Numbered from the stretch's first letter, positions 39,701 to 52,699 are shown. The stretch is DNA of 64,000 bases from Chelonoidis abingdonii (GCF_003597395.2 NC_133770.1:198976090-199040089); one strand, 5' to 3'. Translations and numbers: made by a program. Notes: generated from the letters alone by a model not told the origin.

Positions 39701-40814
39701 GGAAAACTGGGTACTATATTGCCTTTTCTCTAGACTGTTGCCTGCCTCCATTTGGCTTTCTCCTCCACTGTGGCTTCACCTGGGATGGATTGTGACTTCT
39801 ATTTGGTCCTTCTAGCAATATAGTTCTTAGAGCTTCCCTCCCTTCAATCTTCCTCTTGCTTAACAAGAGGTGCCACCATCTCTTTGGTCACTTTAGAATC
39901 AAAGGAAGGTTTCTTATTCCTCTTGTTCCCCTTCTACCTTTAGAAACTGCCTATCTAGGTCTTCCCTATGTGTTTGGTGGTACAGTTGGACTGACAGCTC
40001 TTCAGGCAGAGACAGTTACTAGAAAATATTTATTTACAGGCTTTCAGAAGCTAGAATAAATTTTTATAATGCTAGTCATGCATTGTTTGTTTTAAGAAAA
40101 TACACTGGATTTAGGACTATCATTTACTATATATATTTTTCTGGCACCTAGGACAATGAGGCCCAACCACCTGACATGGAACAGAAGGAGCTCAAGCGAC
40201 TATATTTAAATGTCCCAAAACTCCATGCTTCTTGGCACAATGTGTTAAGTGGGTTTCCTGGGGAGTGATTGAATGTAAATTTCAGAGCCCCTGCTATGCA
40301 AATACCCACCCTTTTGAAGCTACACAGTGAGAAGGCCATTGACTGGTGATTACTTCTTCCCAGAAGCGAGATATCAAAGGACTGAGCTGTATAAAGAAAT
40401 AGCTGAACTGTCCAGTCGGGATTTTTGTTCCTGATCCAAAAATTGACATGAACTTGCAACCACGAGGATAAATTCAGTTGAGAGATTGGAAATGCTGACA
40501 CCTACTAGAGCCCAGTGTTGGAGTTCGGGGAGACCTCTGGTAAACTTAGCTTGTGAGTAGGTCCTTTTATTGTTTGATATGTTTTCTCTGTGATGGTTCT
40601 TACCTTAAGAATAAATGTGCTTGCTTTTAGAAAGAACTGTGAGAACTTTATAACTGCTGGCAACATACAGCTCATCACCCTCAAAGAAAGTAAAACACAG
40701 ACATTGCCCTTTAGGCAAACTGGCTTGGTGAGGATATCAGTGGAAGGCAGGAAGCTGTGCAGCCTTGTCCCACTCTCTTGTTTTGTGGGGAAGGGGGCTA
40801 AAGGCCTTCTGCCC
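36741..40814. other. AT-rich intergenic DNA
   Basis: Nothing reliably recognised. The longer ORFs (for example near 38058-38366 minus and 38795-39076 plus) show no protein-like features. Confidence 0.45.
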
Positions 40815-41216
40815 CAGTGGCTCTCGACCATTCCAGACTGTACCCCTTTCAAGAGTCTGATTTGTCTTGCGTACCCCCAAGTTACACCTCACTTAAACAA
40901 CTTGCTTACAAAATCACACATACAAATACAAGTGTCACAGCACACTTACTGAAAAATGGCTTACTTTTTCATTTTTTACCATATGATTATAAATCAATTG
41001 AATATAAATATTGTACTTACATCTCAGTGTATAGTATATAGAGCAGTATAAACAAGTCACTATCTATGTGAAATTTTAGTTTGTACTGACTTTGCTAGTG
41101 TTTTTTCTCTAGCCTGTTGTGAAGCTAGGCAAATATCTAGAGGAGTTGATATACCCCCTGGAAGACCTCTACATATCCCCAGGGGGTACATGCAGACCCC
41201 TGGTTAAGAACCACTG
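40815..41216. mobile_element. hAT-type MITE
   Basis: The ends CAGTGGCTCTCGACC and GGTTAAGAACCACTG form a terminal inverted repeat with a few mismatches. The interior (GTACCCCTTTCAAGAGTCTG, then an AT-rich centre, ending CCCCCTGGAAGACCTCT) matches a reptile hAT MITE I recall. No clear 8-bp target duplication is visible. Confidence 0.75.
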
Positions 41217-44200
41217 CTACTCAGAGACAGGGCAGGAGAATGAGACCTGGAAACTCCTGGAGTGGACCAGGGAGGTGGGAAATACAGGTGTAGTTAACCT
41301 GAAACTGTGATAGCACCTAGTGCAAAGAGGCCTTTCAGCGCTGCCACAATATATATGCCTCAAATACTCCTTCATAATGTTTTTCAAAAGTGCACTGAAA
41401 TGGAAAATGGCTTTAAAATCTACAGCTAAAATAGAGTTAGGAATATATTAGAAAAGTAAGCTATAAATTCTTCACTTTATGAACATTACAAAGTACTTCA
41501 CATTTGAAACTTAACTCTAGAGGAAAAAATACAATCTTGCTAGACAAGACGTTTGAGCTTTAATGGAACACCCATGGTAAAAAATATTTCATGTTTATTT
41601 CCAGGAGTTTGATGTACTGGAGAGTTTCCCATCCTCTTAATTCTGTTCCCACGCCAGCATTTGAGTGCTGCATATGTAACAATGTCCTGAGACATCAGAT
41701 GGAATATATAAAGATAGTAAAAATATTACTACTATGTCAAGCATTTGGTCATCATCAGTCCAGATGGAACATGAAGCTGAGTGTTCTGAATGTACATGTA
41801 TAAACAAGGCAGAAGGTGAAATAGAAAGCACTACAGTTACAATATGAATTGTCAAACAAAGTTATGCAGTTGAGAACATTATCATATTTGGGATGGGGGA
41901 CAAGAATGCATAAATCCCCAGTAAAGAGTAATATGTTTATAGATTATTTTCTTGATTCTTATGAAATATCTGGAATCAAAAATGCTGCATCCATGACTAC
42001 CACTCCTGTACATATTTGATTACTTTGTGTAGAAATTGACTACACACAAGCACAAACCTCATCTGCAGTGTCCTGAATTAGAATTTAGCAGGCTTATAGC
42101 TTTGTCTGGCCCTAGGCACAAATAATAAAATCCTAGTTTCGAGTACCATTGGAGTTTATGGTATGAAGACATCTGCATTATTATATTAAAATGTTCCTTG
42201 GTGTAATAAATATAACTGACAGTAGTGCATGACTTTCTTTATGAAAAATACATTGATAGCAATATAGTCTTTAAATACTGAAGAAACTGACAATTAAAAT
42301 TTTATGTTTCCAGTTTCCAGCTAAATGCTGAACAGATGTCCATATTACACATTTACTGCTGGATTTACCTAATAAAACTCTGAGTTAAAATTAAATTTAA
42401 AAGTACTGATGAAAAGACAGTATTAACCTTCCACTAATTTTAATAATGTTGCTGAACATTTAATATTCTAATTCTGCAATAAGATATTTATTGTCTCTTA
42501 GGGCACTACATGGGATTATAAATTGTGTTCTTTGCTTCCTCCCTTAAGATTGTAAAGCACATTGGATTTTCAGGCTGGCGATCAAATAAAAGCTGAGACC
42601 ATACAAAAGCATTTGTCGTCTTTCACAAGTGGAAGAAATATTTTATATGTACCAGATGGATTATATTACTGATCTATTCACTCTGCTTCTATTCGCTTTC
42701 TGCCAGTTATTTATTATTCAAATGTATTAATTAAGACTATATCCAAAACAAGCAAAAACTTTTTTCCAAAATTACTGTTTTTTCATTAAGAGCTAAATTA
42801 GCTCCTAAGATTATTTTTCAAGCTAATCATATCTGATCTCAGCAAGATAACTCATTCTACTTAGATATCAAGATTTCCACCTAATTGCACAAAATATTTT
42901 TTTAAAAAAATTGTTCATACTCATCAGTTTTCCATTGATAACACTTTCCAACAGTATTAGTTTGGGGGGGACAGTTAAATTAGCATAACTAACACGTATC
43001 ACCCAACATATTCTTATTCTTTATAAGTTATCAATGTCAAAAGCTTGATAATGATAACTTTGGAAGAAAATCAGAAAAATCAACATAGCTTGCAATTTTT
43101 TATCCCACTTTTCAGGCCAGTAAGACAGCTCGTTGAATTTTTTTTAACTTTGAAATTTCAATTTTGAAACTTATTTTTTCCAGTTTGGAATCAAAAATTA
43201 AGGTAGGAAAAAAAAACACCCTGTGCAATCCTCTCTGCAATTTCTACCGCCTCATCTTCGCTAAATCACACTTTTCCCCTTACTTTGTGTTAACACAAGG
43301 GAATTACAACAACATCCTGGTGAAGACAAAGCAGTTTGCAGTTTTTGCACATGTTAGAAGTGGTCAAGATAAATAGTAAAAGGAAACTGAAGGTTTATGT
43401 AGACCTGCTAAGATATGTGAAAGCAACAACCTGCCTTGTCTTCAGTAGGTTTTATCATGTTTTAGCTAAAACTTTGCTCACAAGAATGTTCAAATAGCAT
43501 TCACAACCCCTTTTATTTTTGTGAAGTGAATTTGAATCTTCTTTGACCACCAGTGAATTGTCCTGCAACATTCACCCAGTTTATTCTCCAGCCAGGTACT
43601 CTGACTTCCTAACCAGAATTAATTGGTTATCCAGCAGCTCTTTTCTCTCTGTGTTCCTGCTTTTTCTTGTACTGCTGCTCCTCTTCTTCCCTACTTGGCC
43701 CATCTTTGTTTCATTCCACCCCTCCATTCACATTCTTCTCACATCACCTGTCTAGTTTTCATCTCTTTCTCACTCTTTTTCAGCTCTTTCTTGTCCTCCT
43801 TATTTCCTAGAACCTTTACTAGCTCCTCTGCCGCCTCCTGCTGTTCTCCTAGTATGCTCTCCCAGTACCATTGCTGGTGTTGCAGTACTGCTTATCTAGC
43901 ACACAGCTCACCCCCCTTTCACTGATGGTGATCAGCAGGTTCTCCTTTGAAAGAATGACACAGATTAGCACTCTACTCATTAATCTTCACAAGATGAAGC
44001 CATGAAAATCAGACCAACTCAATGTGCAAAATAATCACGTATTGTTGTAGTCCAAAGAATTCAATGAGAGGCTTAAATACAAAGATAGTAGGCCAGTTTA
44101 AAAAAATCCTCCTCCTAAAATCAGAGGAGATAGCAACTTAGACTTGAGGACAGTGGAAACAGAAGGAAAAAAGTTAAGTCAAACCAGTAAACCCTCATTC

Positions 44201-44429
44201 AATATTTGGAAGAGTAGCCTTTCAGCCCAGAGGGTCTTAAAGGAATAACTTGTGGTACCAGTAAATTATTTTTACTCATGACAAATCATGCCCACATCAT
44301 AGCTGTCTCTGATTCCCTGTCACAAAGTACATATATGCTGCACTTTCCATTGGAAAAAATTGTTCATATTAGAATTTACTCCTGTTGAGTGTCAATTGCA
44401 ACATCTAGGCAAGGGTGTATGTATACACA
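41217..44429. other. AT-rich gene desert; possible conserved non-coding elements
   Basis: No gene or repeat is recognised across about 3.2 kb. The stretch 41930-43100 is free of recognisable repeats and dense in AATTA/TAATTA-like homeodomain core motifs, which makes it a reasonable place to look for enhancers. This is inference only. Confidence 0.4.
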
Positions 44430-45129
44430 TAGACTTTTGAAAGGTATTTGACTTAGTGCCACCTACTAGACTAATATATAATTAACATGATACACATTAA
44501 ATGGGTTAAAAATGGTCTGATAGGCCTCAAAATGTAACTATAAATGGGGAAACCTCACTGAGCGGGTATGTGAGTTCCAGAGGGGCCAGTTCTTAGGCCT
44601 ATTCTATTTGACACTTCTATTGATGAACCGGAAGCCAACATAAAACCATCACTGATTTTTTTTCAGAGGGCCCATAAATGTGGGGAGTGGTAAATAATGA
44701 AGAGGACTGATCATTGATTCAGAGTTATTTGGATTGCTTGATAAACTGGGTGCAAACAAACTGTTTTTAATGCAGATAAATGTAAATGTATATGTCTAGG
44801 AACAAAGAATGCAGACCATACTTACAGGATGGGGACTCTGTCCTGGAAATCAGTGACTCTGAAAAAAATTTGGTGTTGGGATTCAGCCAAACGTGAGTTC
44901 CCAAAATGATTCAGTGGCCAAAAGAGCTAATGTAGAAACAGGGACATCTAGAGAAGGAGTTGAGGTTATTTTACCTCTATATTAGGCACTACTGGAACCA
45001 GTTCTGGAGCCCACAATTTAAGAAGGATGTTGATAAATTGGAAAGGGTTCAGAAAAGAGCCCCAAGAATGATTAAAGGATTAGAAAACATGCCTTAGCGT
45101 GATAGACTCTAATTGTTCAATATAGTTAG
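44430..45129 (+). mobile_element. CR1-clade LINE, 5' part of a split copy
   Basis: Reads 'AGACTTTTGAAAGGTATTTG', 'ATTAAATGGGTTAAAAATGG', 'ATAAATGTAAATGTATATGT', 'GGAACAAAGAATGCAGACCA' and 'AAGGATGTTGATAAATTGG', the last part of a CR1-type reverse transcriptase ORF and 3' region. It is frameshifted and has a deletion around 44870-44960. It is interrupted at 45129 by a solo LTR and resumes at 45998. Confidence 0.85.
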
Positions 45130-45997
45130 TGTCATAAACAGATAGCTAAGGGTTAATGTCTCTTTCGCCTGTAAGTGACCTGCAACACTTGACCAGAGGA
45201 CCAATCAGGAGAGACAATACTTTCAAATCTGGGTGGAGGGAAGCTTGGGTGTGTGTTCTTTGTTCATTGTTCTCTCTGGGTTCTGAGAGTGACCACACGT
45301 ACCTACAGGCTGTCTTATCTTCTGTTCAAATTTAGTAAGTACAAAGGTAGAAAGGCGGTTTAGTCTTTTAAATTGTTTTTCTTTATTTTCAAATGTGTAT
45401 TTGGCTGGAAGTGTTTTAAATTGTATTTCTGCTGGAGGAGGTTCCAGTTTCTATAAGCTGAAAGACCCTGTAATATTCCGTCCTGAATTTACAGTGATTA
45501 TCTTTACTCTTTCTGGTTTTTTTTATAAACATTTTTCTCTTTAAGACCTGATTAATTTTTTCTCCTGGTTAAGGCTCAAAGGAACTGAGTCTGTACTCAC
45601 CAAGGAATTGGTGGGGAGAAGGGAAAGGTAATTTCACTTTGTTTTAGATTCACGGAGCTTGAATCTGTATTCCCTCTGGGTGAGGGGAAGAGGGGAGGGT
45701 GGAGGTGGAAAGGATGTTTTAAGATTCAAGGAGTTTGAATCACAGTAATCTTCCCAGGGTAACCCAGGGAGGGAAAGCCTAGGAGAGGCACTGGTGAGGG
45801 AAAGAGTTTACTTTCCTTGTGTTAAGATCCAGGGGGTCTGGATCTTGGGGGTCCCCAGGGAAGGTTTTGGGGAGACCAGAGTTTATCAGGCACTCCAAGT
45901 CCTATCAGATCTAAGCTGGTAATTAAGCTTAGGGGAATTCATGCTGGTACCCCATCTTTGGACCCTAAAGTTCAGATTGGGGAAAGATACTATGACA
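45130..45997 (+). mobile_element. Solo LTR (868 bp) nested in the CR1 LINE
   Basis: The ends are TGTCATAAACAG and ACTATGACA (TG...CA). A perfect 5-bp direct repeat GTTAG flanks the insertion (45125-45129 and 45998-46002). CCAATCAGGAG near 45201 looks like a CCAAT-box region. The family is shared with 54294-55383. The LTR carries four 19-nt hairpins (see findings). No internal retroviral genes are present. Elements of this sequence are abundant in turtles, from recall. Confidence 0.85.
45573..45844 (+). repeat. Array of four related 19-nt hairpins inside the LTR
   Basis: Hairpins lie at 45573-45591, 45647-45665, 45723-45741 and 45826-45844. Each is GRYYCA-N7-TGRRTC with 6- or 7-bp stems and follows a T-rich or TTAAG-like lead. 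Confidence 0.8.
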
Positions 45998-46372
45998 GTT
46001 AGCTTAACCAAGAGAAAGTTGAAGTGTGATTTGATTACGCTAAATAAGTATCTACCTGGAGATCAAATTCTTAATAAGGGGCTCTGCAGTCTAGCAGAGA
46101 AAGATATAACACAATCTGATTCTGGAATATGAAGCTAGACAAATTCAAACTGGAAATAAGACATAAATTTATAACTGTGAGAGTATTTAACCACTGGAAC
46201 CCCTTACCAAGAGTCATGATGGATTCTACATCACTAATATTTAAATCAAAATTGGACATCCTTTCTAAGAGAGATGCTCTAGGAGCTATTGTGGGGAAGT
46301 TCTATGTTCTGTGTTATATAGGAGGTCAGATAGATTATTATAACGGTCCCTCCTAGCCTTGGAATCTATATG
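45998..46372 (+). mobile_element. CR1-clade LINE, 3' part of a split copy
   Basis: Resumes with GTTAGCTTAACCAAGAGAAA and continues through 'GAAGCTAGACAAATTCAAAC', 'ATTGTGGGGAAGTTCTATG' and 'TAGGAGGTCAGATAGATTAT' to the CR1 3' end. It is continuous with 44430-45129 when the LTR and one GTTAG are removed. Confidence 0.85.
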
Positions 46373-46729
46373 GTCAAACTAGGACAAGCTAAGCTTGGTC
46401 AAATAAAATGGAAGTTCTACGTCTATGCTAAAAAGGTGACAACAACCAGGCAATTTTCTTAGATTTAACAGATGTATAACCAGACTAGGATGTCCCCAAA
46501 TCCTGACTTCCTGCATCAGATATCCAACTGCTTTCTGTGTGATGGGACAATCATGATAGATTCACGGCACAATCAAAGTTACTGCCTGAAACCTCGAAGG
46601 TCCTTTACAACAGTGATGTTTTAAAAGAATATCTGAGTAATACATTGCCTTTTTACAACACCCTTTATTAAAGAATATCAAAATGAATTACAACCATTTA
46701 AAAATAAGCCCCAGCTGCAGTAACTATTA

Positions 46730-46850
46730 GTACTGCCATTTTTAAGATGGAACTGAAAGAAGTAGTGGTTAAATGATTTTCCCAAGGTCATGCAGCAGGT
46801 GAGTGTCAGAGCTGGAAGTAGAATTCAGCAGTTCAGAACAGATTCTATCT
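46730..46850 (+). repeat. MIR-like SINE fragment
   Basis: Contains AAGATGGAACTGAAAGAAGT, TTTTCCCAAGGTCATGCAGC and AGGTGAGTGTCAGAGCTGGA, in the MIR core order. Confidence 0.65.
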
Positions 46851-49625
46851 CTCTCTAATCAGTAGACTCCTTTCCTCAAATATGAGAAGTTACTGTTTAC
46901 AGTTCAAGGGTTATTATTAGGCAATCAGCAGAAAAAAGGCAATTTAAATTTCATGATCAGATACTGAGAAAATTCTATAGTGCCTTTCATTAGAGAATTT
47001 CATGAAAGATTAATGAAAGAATAAAATTAACTGTCCTAACTCTCTCTTGGCTCTAAATTTAATGAAGTCTCAGAATAATGTTGCCAGATGTACTGGTCCG
47101 ATCCACACAACTAGGGATGAAAATATTCAACAGGGATTGAGGATTCTAACCAACCAAAAACTCTGGCAGCCATTGAGATTTCTTGGTGTCAACAAAGCAT
47201 TATCAGTAGTGGCCAAAGCAGCCAATGCTCTGTAGGACAGGAGGGGGAGGCATTAAGGCAGGGGCCAGTAAAAGACTATACCCGAAATAAAGATCGGTAG
47301 GACAGGAAGGCTAGTGGCACAGAGAAACACAGAGCCCCATCCGCTTTTTTTTCTTTGTTAGATTCATTATAAAGAATAAAGGGAATAAATCTTTGTGTGT
47401 ATCCATGTAAAATATAAGAAACAACCTGTGTCTGAGTTGAGAATGGAAACATGTGACGTGTAGAGTTTGTGGTTTACTCAGGCATTTTTTTGTCCCTCAT
47501 CAGTGTGGTTTTTTAGCACCTCCAGAGTATATATAGATTTATCCTCTCAACACCATTGTTAGACAGAGAAGTGGTTATCCCAGATTTGCAGGTAGGGAAT
47601 GAAAGTCTTGACTTTAAGAAATGATCAGCACACATAACTGCAAATGAAGTCAATGAGAGCTGTTTTCTCAGCACTGTTGATAATCGGACCCAACCTAAGT
47701 GTTTTGTCCAAAATAACAGAAGTCTGTTGTAGGGCCAGTAATTGAACCCATCTCTCTTGAATACAATGCCTGAGTCACAATACCACCTTCCTCCCTGGTT
47801 AATATGGTGACCATGGTTCATCAGCTACAGGACTGCAACTTTCAGGGGAAAAAACATCCAAAAGACAACTTAAGGTTTCCTCTACCAAAAGCAAGTAAAT
47901 ATTGTCATCTGAAGTGTTAGTGTGATAAATCTGTAGACTAATTTTAACCATTAAAGTATGAAATAGGAATTTTAACCTTACTTTATGTGCAAATCTCATT
48001 GCAAAGACAACTGCAGAGTTGCTTCCATTGCCTCCAAAATAAACAAATATGTCTCTATCTTCAAATAGCAATTTAAAGTGTAAAAAACAAACAAAAAATC
48101 CTGAGTACATGGCAGTGCTGCCTCAATATATTTCATGCCATGTATTGTGACTTTTATCTGTTTACCATTAATCCCATATCTTATTTATCTTGTAGGCCTT
48201 AATCTTTTCTGATATGAGCTCACCCAGGATTTAGCCTATCAATACCAATTACATAAGTTTTTTTAAGTTGCTAAAAGTTTGGTATGGAGTGGACTCTCCC
48301 ACAGCCAAAGGGATGTCTCATGTTGTTGTTATATCCTGCATTATTGAGTCCATCGGGGAACATGTGTTCATTGTAAAGTCCTCAACGTTCAAATTGCTTG
48401 GGTATACTTGTTGTGTTGCCTCTTGTAAATCAAATTACTTGATCCTGCTTAAACACATGATCTCCCACTTACATAAAGGTCTCTAGAAACCAAGGTTATC
48501 AGTACTTAATCTTCAAGACCTGCTGCTTTAAACCAACAGTCAAAAAAGGAGAAATTCAGCACTTTCTAATGGGCATGTTGCTGTCTTCAACCCTTGTGTG
48601 ATCTGATGCTTCTTCAAGAGAGAGATGTAATGAATGCTTTGTTCCTGCCCCCCCCACTCAAGGAATCCCAGATCATGAAATATGTCAAGAGTACATTCAG
48701 ACCAGCAAAACTGTAACATTTATTAAGAAGTAATGATGGATTTTGTAAGCTATTGCCATAGTATAGCTGGATACTTTTCATGATGGAAGAGTTTGGATCG
48801 GGTTAAGGGATCTGTAGTCAAACCAAACTTTCCAAAGTTTCAGGACAGAATTTAGATTGAAGTTTTCTTGATTCTTAATTTCCCAAGTGGTGAACCTACC
48901 CCACCTAACAATAAATTATTTGTATCTTCTTAATAATCAGTTGACTCAGATCTAAAGTGGCAATAAATGATGCAAATTGCAAAAACAAAATATTAACTTT
49001 AAAAATAACTTTCAATTCAATATGAAAGACAAGATGCTATCATTTACCATTCATTTATTTTATGGAATGCAGGACTTTGCATTATGTGCGAGTGTACAGA
49101 AGTGGGGGGCAGGGGGGGAATCTGAGAATGTATGTGTCAGTGTATATGCAAAAAATATAAGATAAACAATGTTAGCAGACATTTGTTATGAGTTCCTACC
49201 TTGTTAATGTTTCAACTGGGAGCTATTTGTTGCTGAATGTCTCAGTTATTGCATGCAGTAACTAGTGCACTTTGACATATTGGTCACTTTGTGCTCAATT
49301 TGCAAAAAGCTATGCACCACTTATGAAGGTTTTTTTTAAGCCTTTCTTTTTGAGTAAGGTATTTTAATAGAAAAGTATGAAACTACAGGAGAATGAGAAA
49401 AAGTAGCCAACTCCACTGCATGATCAAGGGGGTGCATGATGAAAAGGGAATTTGTTATGACCCTGCACATCATGCATCTATTCATTAGAGAAATAAACAA
49501 GTTGGCAGACAAGGTAGATGGTAAAAATAAATTGCCTAGTGGACATTTCCACTTCTGCATGTCATTTGACTAAGGTGTTTCTCAGTAGGAAGAAAACTCC
49601 TGAAAGCAGGCACCATCTTATTATA

Positions 49626-49705
49626 TTGTGTTTGCACAGTGCCTAACAAAAGGGGGTCTAGTCTATGACTGGGGTCTCTAGTCACTACCACAATACTAAT
49701 AATAC
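49626..49705 (+). mobile_element. Short LINE 3'-tail-like repeat
   Basis: TTGCACAGTGCCTAACAAAA, then TCTATGACTGGGGTCTCTAG and ACTACCACAATACTAATAAT; the same family as 31906-31980. Confidence 0.4.
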
Positions 49706-50426
49706 TGCTGCAGTTTTACACCATGTCTTGGGTATTAGAAGGGTTACAAGTGCATAGGTCCTGATCCAGCAAAGCACTTGAGTATGTGTTTAATTTAGGC
49801 CTTGTCTGCATTTCAGAGTTTTGTCGAATACTCAAAAGGTGCTGTAATAAAAATTGATATTGCATGTTCGCACTCGCTCCCTCTGTTGACAGAGCACATC
49901 CACAGTTGGGGCACTATCATCGACAGTGTGAGAAATGCACTGTGGGTACCTATCCCACAGTCCAGCTTGAGACCTTCTGTCTCTAGGTCTTATGGGAAGG
50001 CAGAGCAGATTGCGGCACATCTTGGGACAGGGTTCAATGTCCCATGATGCATCATTTTATGTCGCAGCATTCCATGAGCTTCTGGCTTTCTTTCACAGCA
50101 ATTTTCAATGGCCCTTCTTTGCTTTGCACTCAGGCATCTTTGTGAGAAAGGATGGATCCTGCACTGCTTTCATATGCTCCGATAACTGTCATTAAGACAT
50201 CATGGATGGCAGTGCAGTTAATTATGAAATTCCTAACTGAAGAAGACTTCCAGTTCCTGACATGTTGTGTGATATAGATAGGAGCAACTTTAGATTGCTT
50301 TTGGCATTTATAGAACAGCTGCAGATGGTGGACCATCACTTTTAGTTTCAGGAAATGAGCACTGAATGGTGGGATCATATCATCATTCAGGTATGGGATG
50401 ACAAGTAGTGGCTATAGAACTTTTGG

Positions 50427-50512
50427 ATCATAGAAGATTGTGGTTGGAAGAGACCTCAGGAGTTCCTCTAGTCCAACTCCCTGCTCAAAGCGGGACCAAC
50501 CCCAATTAAATC
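50427..50512 (-). mobile_element. CR1 3' tail inserted in the Harbinger element
   Basis: The minus strand reads GGTTGGTCCCGCTTTGAGCA, GGGAGTTGGACTAGAGGAAC, TCCTGAGGTCTCTTCCAACC and ends TTCTATGATCC, the standard CR1 3' end also seen on the plus strand at 59030-59116. Confidence 0.85.
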
Positions 50513-50569
50513 AGGAAAGCCACCTCCCTAGAAGCGTGTGCAGAGCTCGCCCCAGACTCATGGAAAGGC

Positions 50570-51445
50570 ACATGAATGAGAGCTGCACTATCAGTAGAAA
50601 CGCCTGTGGCAATCACTGCATGGAAGCTGGTAATTCCAGACTGCTATCAGTAGGTCGCAAACCAATTTGGAATCAGAAAGTTGACCGTTGGGACTGCGCT
50701 AATGCAAGTGTGCAGAGCAATTAATCGCATCCTGCTATGAAGGACCGTGACTTTGTGAAATATTTGTGAAATCGTGGATGGCTTTTGCAAAAATGGGTTT
50801 CCCTGACTGTGGAGGGGTGATAGATGCTGCACACATTCCAATTTTGGCACCAGACCACCTTGCGATGGAATACATCTCCATGGTGTAGGGGTACTTCTCC
50901 ATGATGTTGCAAGGGCTTGTCGGTGAAATGCCTATGAAGACCCAGGAAGGTGCATGACGCCTGGATCTTCAGGAACACCGGCCTGTATACAAAGCTACAA
51001 GCGCGGACTTTTTTCCAGACCAGAAGATTATAGTTTGAGATGCTGAAATGCCCATAGTGATCCTGGGAGACCCGGCATAGCTCTTACAGCCATGGCTCAT
51101 GAAATCTTACACAGGAAATCTGGAAAGCAGTAAGGAGTGGTTCAACAACAGGCTGAGTAAGTGCCAGATGACAGTGGAATATGACTTTGGCAGATTAAAA
51201 ATTCACTAGTGATGCCTTTGTGGTAGGTTAGATCTCAATGAGGATAATATTTCCATGGTCATTGCTGTGTGTTGTCCATTGCATAATCTTTGTGAAACCA
51301 AGGGTGAAAGGTTTGTGCAGGGGTGGAGTGCTGAGATACTTGGCTGCTGATATTGAGCAGCCAGATATCAGGGCTATGAGAGGGGCTCAGAGGGGGACAA
51401 TTCGAATCAGGGAGGCTTTGAGGCACCATTTTGAAAATGAGAACC
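50570..51445 (+). pseudogene. Harbinger transposase relic (DDE_Tnp_4-type)
   Basis: Several frames must be combined. One around 50790-50920 reads GFPDCGGVIDAAHIPILAPD, where the family has a conserved GxIDGTHI motif with the first catalytic Asp; the Asp codon is 50823-50825. After frameshifts, FFPDQK- and MPIVILGDPA-like residues appear near 51010-51075. At about 51150-51200 the frame reads NRLSKCQMTVEYDFGRLK, matching the family's (V)ECAFGRLK with the catalytic Glu at 51177-51179. VIAVCCPLHNLCETKG follows near 51255-51306. It is clearly a pseudogene, with internal stops (for example after EYISM and after FGRLKIH). Confidence 0.8.
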
Positions 51446-52699
51446 TGTAACCTATATTTCTGTGATTGGTGCTGCAATGTTACGTTACATGTAGTTTTCC
51501 TAGGAAAAAATGGTGAAGTCTGGGACTTTATATTCTAGTACACAAATGATCAAACTGCCTGTGTATGTATTGGTAGTTCTTGCTATCTCAATTTGTAGGA
51601 AACAAATAAAGATGAGTTACCATTCAAAAACTTTGCTTTCATTGCACAAGAAACCACACATGCGTGTGCGCACATACACACACAAAGATGCTTGCTGGGG
51701 AAGGAGGTACCAGGGAAGGGGAGTCTTTCAGAGCTGTATGTAGGTCCAGCTATCATTATGAAAGCTTTCTGAGGAAGTGGAGTGAAGGGGAAACCAAGAA
51801 GTCCTGGAAAGCGGAAAGGACTGTGCGGACAAATTTTTTTGGGGGGATGGAATATGGAAAAGAGTTCTGAATGTGCTGCAGAGGAGGATGGGCATGAATC
51901 TGCTCAGTCTGAAGCATTGTTAAGGACTTCAGCATCTAAATTTGCTCTTCCATTACTTTAATCATCTGCTCAGTAGGGAGCTTAACAAATTCCTGATTTT
52001 CTTTTCTGTTCTGCCTTTTGGTTTCCCTCCACTCCTTGCATTCCATTTTCTCTGCATTGGAGAAGTGCAGTACCTCCCAGAACATGTCTTGTTTACTCTA
52101 TCTTGGATGCTTTCTTATCTGGCAGAGATGCTGGGCCACTGTGTGTGGGGTGTTCCTCATGGCCACATCTGCCAGAGCACAAGGAACAAAGCACAGAAAC
52201 ATGATTAAGTTCACGCACAGTATTGAAACATTTTAGTGAAATACACCTCTTGTAACATAACAATCACTTTCTGACTGACCCTTGGCAAGCACAGATGTCG
52301 GTGAACACCCAAAGCATGTTGGCTGGGCTGTGGGGTACTCTATGTGGAGGGAGAAGAGCACTCTGCAAGGATTGCAGTGCAGCCGCCTAAGGAAATAAAT
52401 CTAAAATTGTCCCTACTTTTCCACAGGTGGGGGTCTCTGTAGCAGATATCTCACTGCTGAGGGTAAGCAGGGAAGCGAGGTTACATCTACTACATGCTTG
52501 TGGCTTCCGCCCTGGTCCCTATGCTGCTCATCTGTGTGCCACTTTAGTCCCTGCACAAGTGATTGCTGAATGGCACTGGAAAGTTTCCTATAATGGGGGA
52601 AGGAACAAAGCAGCTCTGACAGGGAACCTCCAGCAGATGATTGCTGAGTACCTCTATGAAACTTTCCTAGAGATCTCTCTGGAGGATTCCTGTGAGATC

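Larger units (their letters stand above)
46373..49796. other. Intergenic DNA
   Basis: No gene supported. It contains a MIR-like SINE (46730-46850) and a short LINE-tail-like stretch (49626-49705). Confidence 0.45.

Noticed and set aside
40815..41216. hAT MITE with an 8-bp target duplication
   Set aside because: The terminal inverted repeats are clear, but flanks TTCTGCCC and CTACTCAG do not match, so no duplication is claimed.
47047..47235. 62-codon ORF at 47 kb as a small gene
   Set aside because: No recognisable motif or splice context, and its length is within chance for AT-rich DNA.
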